The position numbers were made by a program, and so were the translations under genes. Shown here piece after piece: positions 17,880 to 25,346 of a stretch of 64,000 bases of DNA (positions are counted from its first letter, which is position 1; every line of letters begins with the position of its first letter). Below the pieces are notes generated by a model. That model was not told the DNA's origin and made no database searches. It saw only the letters and a list, made by a program, of their open reading frames with translations. The stretch lies in assembly GCF_030441895.1 (NCBI RefSeq), contig NZ_JARJAS010000012.1. The stretch is one strand, 5' to 3'. The DNA is from Enterococcus_D entomosocium. Its GTDB lineage: Bacteria; Bacillota; Bacilli; Lactobacillales; Enterococcaceae.

Positions 17880-19046
17880 TTAATCTTTTTTCCCCGCATT
17901 CTTCACGCTTTCTGCCACGACTTTAGCGACATCAGGCTGAAACGCATCTGGAATGATAGTGGTTGGAGTCAATGCTGATTCGGGGATCAAACTAGCGATC
18001 CCTTGTGCTGCTGCGATCTGCATCTCGATCGTGATGTCTCTTGCTCGAGCGTCTAATGCGCCTCGGAAGATTCCCGGAAAGGCCAAGACATTATTGATCT
18101 GGTTAGGGAAATCACTGCGACCAGTACCGACGATAAAGGCGCCAGCTGCTAGTGCCTCATCAGGGAAAATCTCTGGCGTTGGATTCGCCATAGCAAAAAT
18201 CACTGGTTTTTCTGCCATCGTTTTGATCCACTCAGGGTGCAGCACACCGGGAGCTGAAACGCCTACGAAGACATCTGCTCCTTTGAGGGCATCTTCTAGT
18301 GTTCCTGTTAGATGTTGACGATTGGTGACTTTGGCAATTTCTGCGTGATGGGGCGCAAGTTCATGGTTCGTTTCTGAAATGATCCCTGCTTTGTCGACAA
18401 CAGTGATGTGTCTGATGCCAGCAGCCAAAAATTTTCGGGTAATGGCAAGGCCAGCAGAACCACCGCCGTTGATCACGATTTTGACCTCTTCAAAGGATTT
18501 TTCGATCAGCTTCAGGCTATTGATCAAAGCGGCTAATACCACGATGGCAGTTCCGTGCTGGTCATCGTGGAACACGGGGATCGGTAATTCTTCAATCAAG
18601 CGTCGTTCGATCTCAAAGCAGCGAGGGGCGCTGATATCTTCTAGGTTGATCCCACCAAAGGTTGGTGCGATCGCTTTGATCGTTTGAATGATTTCTTCGG
18701 TGTCTTGCGTATCTAGGACGATCGGAATCGAATCGATTCCGGCAAAGCGCTGGAACAAGGCCGCTTTGCCTTCCATGACCGGCATAGCTGCTTTGGCACC
18801 GATATTGCCCAAACCTAACACCGCTGAGCCATCGCTGATCACGGCGACAGTATTTTTCTTGGTGGTCAAGGTGTAGGCGAGTTCTTCGTTTTCAGCAATT
18901 GCTGATGAAACAGCTGCGACTCCTGGGGTGTAGGCAATACTTAAATCTTCTTTTGAATCAATAGTGACTTTAGAAACGACGGCTAATTTGCCCCCATTTT
19001 CCTCGGCTTGTTTCATAGCTGCTTCTTTGACATTCATCGTTGACAT
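17880..19046 (-). CDS. maeE: NAD-dependent malic enzyme (oxaloacetate-decarboxylating)
   Basis: 388 aa. The ATG at 19046 (MSTMNVKEAAM) lies 9 nt after GGGAG; a further upstream start is less likely. It converts L-malate to pyruvate and CO2, reducing NAD. Motifs of the short bacterial malic enzyme: YTPGVAAVS, VISDGSAVLGLGNIG, the metal-binding EDISAP, HDDQHGTAIV and the nucleotide-binding INGGGSAGLAI. It lies directly downstream of the malate transporter on the same strand (maePE order), with the MaeKR sensor pair divergent. This is the malate dissimilation locus known in E. faecalis and L. casei. Confidence 0.95.
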   Translation of the reverse strand: MSTMNVKEAAMKQAEENGGKLAVVSKVTIDSKEDLSIAYTPGVAAVSSAIAENEELAYTLTTKKNTVAVISDGSAVLGLGNIGAKAAMPVMEGKAALFQRFAGIDSIPIVLDTQDTEEIIQTIKAIAPTFGGINLEDISAPRCFEIERRLIEELPIPVFHDDQHGTAIVVLAALINSLKLIEKSFEEVKIVINGGGSAGLAITRKFLAAGIRHITVVDKAGIISETNHELAPHHAEIAKVTNRQHLTGTLEDALKGADVFVGVSAPGVLHPEWIKTMAEKPVIFAMANPTPEIFPDEALAAGAFIVGTGRSDFPNQINNVLAFPGIFRGALDARARDITIEMQIAAAQGIASLIPESALTPTTIIPDAFQPDVAKVVAESVKNAGKKD

Positions 19047-19076
19047 TCTTGATTTCTCCCTTCCGATTTCAAACAA

Positions 19077-20405
19077 TTAAAATAATAGTCGTAAAAGTGC
19101 GGTCATTGAGATAACCGTGATCGCGCCACCCAAACGTGTAGCTACTTGGGCAAATGGCATCAAATTCATGCGGTCGGCGGTACTTAAGATCGCGACATCG
19201 CCGGTTCCACCCATTCCGCTTTGACAAGCAGAAACGATGGCTGCTTCGATGGGGTACATGTTCATAAAGCGAGAAACGATAAATCCCGTGGCAATCACAG
19301 TGAAAACGACGCTAATAACGACTAAAAAGTATTGCCAGGTCAGCATACCGACGACATCTTTCAAAGGAATATAAAGCAGTCCTAATCCTGCCATGAGTGG
19401 AAATGTAAAGTTACCAGAGATGAATTTGTAAAGCTGTTTTGATCCTTTTTGTGTTTCTTTAGGTACGACATTCAAGTATTTCAAGAAAGCGGCTGCTACG
19501 ATCATGAGAACAGGTCCAGGAAACCCAGTGACGTGTTCCAGCAAACCGCCGAGAATAAAGAGCGTACAAGCGGTCAGCACACCGGCACCCATCAATTTGA
19601 CGTCGATCGGTGATTGATCTTCAACCAACGCATCTTTCAAATCATCCCCATCACTCATTTTGACGAGTTGGCCTTTTCCTGAAAGCTGCGGTTTTTGTTC
19701 CCCTAAGCGAGTCAACAAGCCAGTACAAACGATCGCGAAAAAGTTGCCGATGATAGTGGCTGGAATCAACTGACCGACCAATTGCTCGCTACCTAAACCA
19801 GTGATGGCACTATATCCTAAGGAAAGCGGTAAGATTCCTTCCCCAATACCGCCGGCTAAAACAGGAGTCACAATAAAGAACAAAGTGTGTTTCCAATCTA
19901 GCCCTAACAGGACACCGACAAGGGTACCTACGCCCATCGCTAAGACCATGCCTAACATCATAGGAATGATCATTCGCATCAACCCTTGGACTAAGATTTT
20001 GCGATTCATACCTAAAATGCTGCCGCAAACCAAACAGGCGATATAGAAATAAAGGAAGTTTGCTTGCTTCATTAAGATATTAGTTGATTCCAATACGTTT
20101 TGATTGATGAGATTAAAAAAGACCAGGATTGACGGAATCAACAAAGAAAAAATAGCGGGACCACCAAAATTCTTGATGATGGGGATGTTGGCACCAATCG
20201 TTCCTAATAACCAGCCTAAACTTAGGATAACGGCGAACCCTCCCAACATATTGACAGGCAGTTGCTTTAGAAAAGCAGTGATCAAGATAATGGCAGACAT
20301 TACCAGATAGATGGGCAAAGGAACGGAACCAACATAGAAAGACCACCACTTTGCTTTGGTTTGCTTTTTTTCAACAACGGATTGTTTTGCGACGACTTGT
20401 TTCAT
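19077..20405 (-). CDS. maeP: Malate/citrate transporter of the 2-hydroxycarboxylate (2HCT) family
   Basis: 442 aa, with many hydrophobic helices. Typical 2HCT features include the glycine-rich re-entrant loop FFIVTPVLAGGIGEGILPLSL and the C-terminal CQSGMGGTGDVAIL. It imports malate (possibly exchanging lactate) with protons. Ribosome site AAGGAGG upstream of the ATG at 20405. First gene of a minus-strand operon with maeE. The promoter region towards maeK carries a cre-like site and tandem TTATTTAA-type boxes. Confidence 0.93.
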   Translation of the reverse strand: MKQVVAKQSVVEKKQTKAKWWSFYVGSVPLPIYLVMSAIILITAFLKQLPVNMLGGFAVILSLGWLLGTIGANIPIIKNFGGPAIFSLLIPSILVFFNLINQNVLESTNILMKQANFLYFYIACLVCGSILGMNRKILVQGLMRMIIPMMLGMVLAMGVGTLVGVLLGLDWKHTLFFIVTPVLAGGIGEGILPLSLGYSAITGLGSEQLVGQLIPATIIGNFFAIVCTGLLTRLGEQKPQLSGKGQLVKMSDGDDLKDALVEDQSPIDVKLMGAGVLTACTLFILGGLLEHVTGFPGPVLMIVAAAFLKYLNVVPKETQKGSKQLYKFISGNFTFPLMAGLGLLYIPLKDVVGMLTWQYFLVVISVVFTVIATGFIVSRFMNMYPIEAAIVSACQSGMGGTGDVAILSTADRMNLMPFAQVATRLGGAITVISMTALLRLLF

Positions 20406-20436
20406 TCAAATACCTCCTTTGGATGTTTCCAGTATA

Positions 20437-20450
20437 AGGAAGCGCTAACA
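20437..20450. promoter_or_regulatory. Candidate cre (CcpA) site upstream of maeP
   Basis: AGGAAGCGCTAACA matches 12 of 14 positions of the cre consensus. It sits about 30 bp before the maeP start and fits catabolite repression of malate use. Confidence 0.55.
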
Positions 20451-20461
20451 AACAAAGAAGA

Positions 20462-20478
20462 TTATTTAACTAATTTAA
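20462..20478. promoter_or_regulatory. Candidate MaeR boxes between maeP and maeK
   Basis: TTATTTAA at 20462-20469 and TAATTTAA at 20471-20478 are tandem octamers spaced by one base. They resemble the TTATT(A/T)AA direct repeats reported for MaeR in L. casei. Confidence 0.55.
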
Positions 20479-20572
20479 TTAAATACAACTTAAAAAAAGA
20501 CCTTCGGAAAAAGATTCCTATGTTAAAATGAGCGTGTAATGAACGCTTATTAGCAATTGAGGAGGAACGACT

Positions 20573-22102
20573 ATGCGAGAGCGGCCAGTTCGGCTGTGGG
20601 TGCTGTTAGTAGGAATTTTTACCAGTACCTTATGTATCGTTCTAACATTATTTTATGTACTGATGATGATGGAACAAAAAGAGCAAATGCACCGGGATGA
20701 AGAAACACTGCTGCTATCGATCGGTCGTCAGTTAGCATCAGAAGCGGAGGTCAAGCAAGCACTGCGGGAAAAGAAAGCCAGTCCCCAGTTGCAATCATAT
20801 ACCAATGAATTAGCAAAAAATTATGGGTTGGATTTTATTGTTTTGATGGATCAAGACGCTATTCGGATCACGCACCCAGACCCTGAAAAGATTGGTCAAC
20901 CTTTTACAGGTGGCGATGAATCACCGGCAATTGAAGGCAAGGAGTCTCTCTCCATTGGCAACGGCACCTTAGGCCAGTCCTTACGTGGGTTCGTTCCAGT
21001 GAAAGAAGATGGAGAACAACTTGGCGTCGTGGCATTAGGGATTAAAATGACTTCACTGCAATCGCTAATCTTACTATCGCAAAAAGGCTATCGGAAAGCA
21101 TTGTTCATCAGTTTGCTATTAGGCGGGGGGATTGCATTATTCGTGGCATTTTATTTGAAACGACAACTGCATAATCTGGAACCGCAAGAAATCTCGCGTT
21201 TGTTAGAAGAACGCAATAGTATGCTGGAAGAAACCAAGGATGTTGTTTTTGTCTTAGACTTAGCGAAGAACATCTTGCTGGCAAATCGAGCTGCCACGGC
21301 ATTGCCGCTTGCTACTGCATCAGAAGATGGCTTGGTTGGCCAATCCCTGCTAACGATCTTGCCTGCTTTGCAGCACGTCGATTTTGACAAGAAGCAAGAG
21401 CGGTTAGTACAGCAAGAAGGGCAGGACTATGTCTTTTCATCGGCGCCGATCATCGTGAGAAATCAGCAGATAGGGCATATTATTTTTCTAAGAAATGCGA
21501 CAGAGTCCTTATTTATTGCGGATCAGTTGGCAAATACGACAGCCTATGCGACGGCACTGCAAAGTCAAGCCCACGAATTTATGAATAAACTGCATGTCAT
21601 CTATGGTTTGGTGGACTTAGAAGCCTATGAAGAGTTGACGATCTATTTGGATGATATTTTGAAACCAGAGAAAGAATTTGCTCATCGGCTAGCGATTCTT
21701 ATTAAAAACCCTTTGTTGGCAGGTTTTTTGATTGGCGAGCGGCAAAAATTTTTAGAAAAGAAATGCCAGCTGTTGTTAGAAATTTTTCCAGAGATTCCCC
21801 AAGGGGCCGTTGCACATGAAACCAAAGTCTTATTAAACCTTTATCAATATATACATCATCTTTTGCTGCAAAAGCATTTGACTCAAGAGGTATTTATGAA
21901 AATCGAGTACCAAGAAAATCAGTTGCAAACGAGTTGGCAGCTAGCGGAAGAAATGTTGACACCAGCGGAACAAGTGACTTTACAGCAAGTAGGCTATTTT
22001 CAGCAATTACTGCATGAAGTCAATGGGACGATCACTTTTCAGGAAGCGCAAGGCGTCCTAGAAGTGACGATCACGAATGATTATCGGAAGGAGCAGCTAT
22101 GA
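20573..22102 (+). CDS. maeK: Malate-sensing histidine kinase, CitA/DcuS type
   Basis: 509 aa. Ribosome site GAGGAAC before the ATG. It has an N-terminal transmembrane helix (about residues 8-30), an extracytoplasmic PAS-like sensor (NYGLDFIVLMDQDAIRITHP), a second helix near 180-197 (ALFISLLLGGGIALFVAFYL), a cytoplasmic PAS (about 215-310) and the H-box QSQAHEFMNKLHVIYG near residue 340. The C-terminal region, where the ATP-binding domain belongs, shows no recognisable N-, G1- or G2-box (see findings). It overlaps maeR by 4 bp (ATGA), so the pair is translationally coupled. Divergent from maePE, which it presumably controls. Confidence 0.9.
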   Translation: MRERPVRLWVLLVGIFTSTLCIVLTLFYVLMMMEQKEQMHRDEETLLLSIGRQLASEAEVKQALREKKASPQLQSYTNELAKNYGLDFIVLMDQDAIRITHPDPEKIGQPFTGGDESPAIEGKESLSIGNGTLGQSLRGFVPVKEDGEQLGVVALGIKMTSLQSLILLSQKGYRKALFISLLLGGGIALFVAFYLKRQLHNLEPQEISRLLEERNSMLEETKDVVFVLDLAKNILLANRAATALPLATASEDGLVGQSLLTILPALQHVDFDKKQERLVQQEGQDYVFSSAPIIVRNQQIGHIIFLRNATESLFIADQLANTTAYATALQSQAHEFMNKLHVIYGLVDLEAYEELTIYLDDILKPEKEFAHRLAILIKNPLLAGFLIGERQKFLEKKCQLLLEIFPEIPQGAVAHETKVLLNLYQYIHHLLLQKHLTQEVFMKIEYQENQLQTSWQLAEEMLTPAEQVTLQQVGYFQQLLHEVNGTITFQEAQGVLEVTITNDYRKEQL

Positions 22103-22791
22103 AAGCCAATATTTTGATTGTTGAAGACGATCCGATGGTTCAATTTATTCATCGCAGCTATTTAGAACGTTTAGCGGTTTTTGAGCGAATTTTTTCGGTG
22201 GAAACAGTGGAAGAAGCACAAGAAATGCTGCAAAAAGAAACCATTGAGCTGCTCTTGCTGGATATCCATTTGAAAGATGGCAATGGCTTGGAGCTGTTGC
22301 AAACATTACGGGAACAACAACAGGCTGTGGATGTGATCATGATCACGGCTGCCGATGAAACACGATTGATCAGCCAAAGCCTACATTTGGGGATGTTGGA
22401 TTATTTGATCAAGCCGTTTTCCTTCGAACGATTTGCCCAAAGTATCCAAGTATTTCAGCAACGACGGGAAAGCCTCAAACATCCACGGATCGCTCAGCAA
22501 CAAATCGATCTGCTGCTGCAGGGAAACCAAAAAAGTCCGTGGATCGAACTAGAAAAAGGGTTGACAGAAGACACGCTTCAGCTGATCCAAGAAACGATTC
22601 GTACCATCAAACAGCCATTTACAGTCCAAGAATTGGCGCAAGCTTGCGCATTGTCCCATGTATCGGTAAGAAAGTATGTCGCCCACTTAGAAAAGACCAA
22701 AGCCATTCGCAGTGAAAATGTGTATACAAAAATTGGGCGTCCGTATAAACAGTATTTTTTGACATATGCAGAAAAGCAGACAACGGATTGA
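22099..22791 (+). CDS. maeR: Response regulator of the malate locus
   Basis: 230 aa. Receiver domain with the acidic pair E9-D10-D11, phospho-acceptor D55 (LLLLDIHLKDGNG), the Thr region (MITAAD) and Lys in DYLIKPF. The C-terminal helix-turn-helix (FTVQELAQACALSHVSVRKYVAHLE) is of the CitB/DcuR class. Partner of the kinase it overlaps. It would activate maePE from the tandem boxes at 20462-20478. It is followed by about 140 bp of AT-rich sequence before a lipoprotein gene. Confidence 0.93.
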   Translation: MKANILIVEDDPMVQFIHRSYLERLAVFERIFSVETVEEAQEMLQKETIELLLLDIHLKDGNGLELLQTLREQQQAVDVIMITAADETRLISQSLHLGMLDYLIKPFSFERFAQSIQVFQQRRESLKHPRIAQQQIDLLLQGNQKSPWIELEKGLTEDTLQLIQETIRTIKQPFTVQELAQACALSHVSVRKYVAHLEKTKAIRSENVYTKIGRPYKQYFLTYAEKQTTD

Positions 22792-22935
22792 AAAATGAGC
22801 TCTCATTATCAGCTGCGATAAATGCATTTAATAATCAAAATACGAGTATTTTTCTATTTTTGTTAAGATTTTATGATTATTATTTCAATTAAACCTATTC
22901 TTTATTAGACTGATTGATAAAGAAGGAGGAATAAA

Positions 22936-23499
22936 ATGAATAAAAAAACACTGGTTTTACCAATAATCTTAGTTACTTTAACAGGGTGTGGGGTTCAAAA
23001 TGAAGACGACACAGCACAAGCAGATACGGTTGAAGTGCCAACGATCACCCTCGCTGCAATCGAAGAAGCACAAGAAGCTTGGGCTGAGAGCATCGTAGCT
23101 ATTGGGGAAGCAAGTACGCAGAGTGAGGAAGCTGCAGAAGAACAAGCTAAAGAAACCCTTGATACGTTGTATGCATTTGATGAAGGAACAGTCCTTTTTA
23201 AACCGACGAAAGCTGCTGAAATTCCTTTCCGCTCAACAAAGGAAGAAGCTTTGTCTTATTTCGTTGGTGGTGATATTGAAGAAGACAGCGGGTTTGCTTT
23301 AGAGCCGTGGACAAATGTACGCTTTGTCAATCACGATACGATTCTAAATGGTGATACAGCACTTTCTTCAGGAAATTATTATTTTACATCCGGTGAGACC
23401 GGAGAAGAGGTAAAGGTCGAATATACATTTGGGTATATGTTGGATGAAGACGGCAACGTTCGAATCCAGTTGCAACACTCGAGTGTTCCTTTTCGTTAA
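22936..23499 (+). CDS. Lipoprotein of unknown function
   Basis: 187 aa. GGAGGA precedes the ATG. A lipoprotein signal peptide ends in the lipobox LTGC (cysteine at residue 19), so the protein is probably tethered to the outer face of the membrane. The mature part is acidic with alanine/glutamate-rich helices first, then a beta-rich C-terminal part (NVRFVNHDTILNGDTALSSG, YYFTSGETGEEVKVEYTFGY). I do not recognise a family. It is a monocistronic gene between maeR and a bidirectional terminator. Confidence 0.85.
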   Translation: MNKKTLVLPIILVTLTGCGVQNEDDTAQADTVEVPTITLAAIEEAQEAWAESIVAIGEASTQSEEAAEEQAKETLDTLYAFDEGTVLFKPTKAAEIPFRSTKEEALSYFVGGDIEEDSGFALEPWTNVRFVNHDTILNGDTALSSGNYYFTSGETGEEVKVEYTFGYMLDEDGNVRIQLQHSSVPFR

Positions 23500-23561
23500 A
23501 GGAACTAGCAACAGATTTAACTATTGGTTGTATAAAAGTAATACTGTATTGAATGAATGAA

Positions 23562-23614
23562 ACAAAACGAGAAGACGAAGTACCTGCTTTCATTACTTCG
23601 TCGTCTCGTTTTGT
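23562..23614. terminator. Bidirectional terminator
   Basis: A 21-bp stem with one mismatch (23562-23582 with 23594-23614) has AAAAC and GTTTTG flanks. It separates the lipoprotein gene from the convergent Mga-like regulator. Confidence 0.85.
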
Positions 23615-23639
23615 TGGAGTGATTTGAGCAGAGCAATCA

Positions 23640-25139
23640 TTATTTTTGCGATTGGAATACTTCAATCGCCTGATGAATTGCTAGTAAATCAGGAAGGGTG
23701 ACTTGTGCATTGATCAATAGGACCGGTGCTTTTTCATAGGTTTCAGACAATGGAGTAGTGCTTAGACAGAGATCGTAGTCGTCGTCGACAAACTGATCAC
23801 GAATATCAAGGTTGTAGAACCCTTGAAAGGGCGCTTTGATCAGTTCTCTGATGGTCAGCGAAATCGCCAGCGGCAAGTCTGTTTCCAGTTTGATCTTGAT
23901 TTTCTGCTGAAAAGTAGCTGGCGGTAAAATCAGCGTCCACGCCATAGCGACATGAAGAGAAAATCCGCTTTGTTTCAGCGGCTCTTTTTGGTATAACGAA
24001 GTTTTTATCACTAGCTTTTCGGCTTGCTTTTGCAAATCAGGAAAATGTTCTGTTAAAAACTGTGCAGTATTATAGCCGGCTAATGTATGGTCGACCGGTC
24101 CAAACAATTCGACAGTCAAAAGCCCATTCAAGAGGGTATTCACGATCCTACTTTTGCAAGGGCGGGTCAACTCGGATTTTGGTGCGAACGCGGTCATCGA
24201 CCAGAGAAGTTTTTGGATGCTCGTCGTTGGTTTTTTTGGGGAAAACGCAGCGTCCAGTTGCGCATCGGCAAACGTTCGATCGAGATTCGATGCTAGCCAT
24301 AGAAAACAAAAGCGGCGTTCATTCTCATCAAGAAAGAAGTGTTCCGCTAGTTCTGACGATAAATGGTTGTAGATGGCGGTCTCTTCATCAATCAGGGATT
24401 GAAACAGGGAAAGATCTTCCCCAATCAAAGGGGCTTCGATCGCTACTGCTTCTGCTGAAATCCGTTGTCCTTTGCGAAACCGCAAAATAGTGACAGCCAA
24501 AATGTATGTGGTCATTTTCAATTCGATCGGGTTAAAGGGAATCTGATTGTTTTGGTAGAAGTCTTGTGCGATGGTTTCACATTTTTTCTGGGAAAGACCA
24601 GTAAAGGGCCAATGCAGACCGGCAAATGTTCGCCAAAAGAAGACCATCATAAAGTAGCGGATACGGGCTTCGCTGCCTACGAGTCGAACCGTCCCTTTTT
24701 GCTTTTGCAGCTGAAATCCCAATGGAGCAAGCAGTTTTTGCAACGCATAGATTCGTTTACGAACGGTTGATTCGGAGAAGTAATGGTCAGCGGCGAATTG
24801 GATCAAATTGATCTCATTTTGCAGCAAAAGGGTTTCCAGTAAATAAAAAAAGGGATTCGCTTCCAGCAACTGCCGACTCAATCGCTTGTAGTCTCGCTTA
24901 GTCCCAATGAAGGATAACCCAAAGCCATGTTTGGCAACCAAAAGCGGTGAGGGATCGTCTTGTAAGGAAAGCGAGCGTTTGCTTAAAGTGTCGAAGCTTT
25001 TTTGGATGGAGCGGCGATCCAAAGCCAACGCTTGACTGATCTCTTCAATGGGAACAAAACGTTTTTGAAGATACAAAAACCGCAACAAGTCGATATCTCT
25101 CTTGAGAGTGTGTCCAAAAAATGGATAAAACCGTTCCAT
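23640..25139 (-). CDS. Mga-like transcriptional regulator divergent from VWA adhesin
   Basis: 499 aa. GGAG lies 7 nt upstream of the ATG. It has a helix-turn-helix (IEEISQALALDRRSIQKSFD), a second one (ADHYFSESTVRKRIYAL), and the middle motif VRLVGSEARIRYFMMVFFW, corresponding to IGSEADIRKFFHAFYY in the other copies. The C-terminal part is EIIB-like by position but weakly conserved. It is transcribed away from the EPSTT-repeat adhesin at 25347 across about 200 bp, so that adhesin is its likely target. It is the most divergent of the six regulators. Confidence 0.85.
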   Translation of the reverse strand: MERFYPFFGHTLKRDIDLLRFLYLQKRFVPIEEISQALALDRRSIQKSFDTLSKRSLSLQDDPSPLLVAKHGFGLSFIGTKRDYKRLSRQLLEANPFFYLLETLLLQNEINLIQFAADHYFSESTVRKRIYALQKLLAPLGFQLQKQKGTVRLVGSEARIRYFMMVFFWRTFAGLHWPFTGLSQKKCETIAQDFYQNNQIPFNPIELKMTTYILAVTILRFRKGQRISAEAVAIEAPLIGEDLSLFQSLIDEETAIYNHLSSELAEHFFLDENERRFCFLWLASNLDRTFADAQLDAAFSPKKPTTSIQKLLWSMTAFAPKSELTRPCKSRIVNTLLNGLLTVELFGPVDHTLAGYNTAQFLTEHFPDLQKQAEKLVIKTSLYQKEPLKQSGFSLHVAMAWTLILPPATFQQKIKIKLETDLPLAISLTIRELIKAPFQGFYNLDIRDQFVDDDYDLCLSTTPLSETYEKAPVLLINAQVTLPDLLAIHQAIEVFQSQK

Positions 25140-25346
25140 AATTCAAGCTCCGTTCTAAAGGTTTCTCTATGTACTCGATTCTCTTATGATAGCACAAAAA
25201 ACGTGATTTTTTTGTAAATGAAATCAGCAATTTTTTGTCTCCTTTTCGCAGCAAAACCTTCTATACTGTTTTCTGACAAAGACTCGCTTTTCTCAGCATT
25301 CATGGTCTGCTGAGGAAAGCAGTGCGGAAATAAAGGAGCGAAAGTG

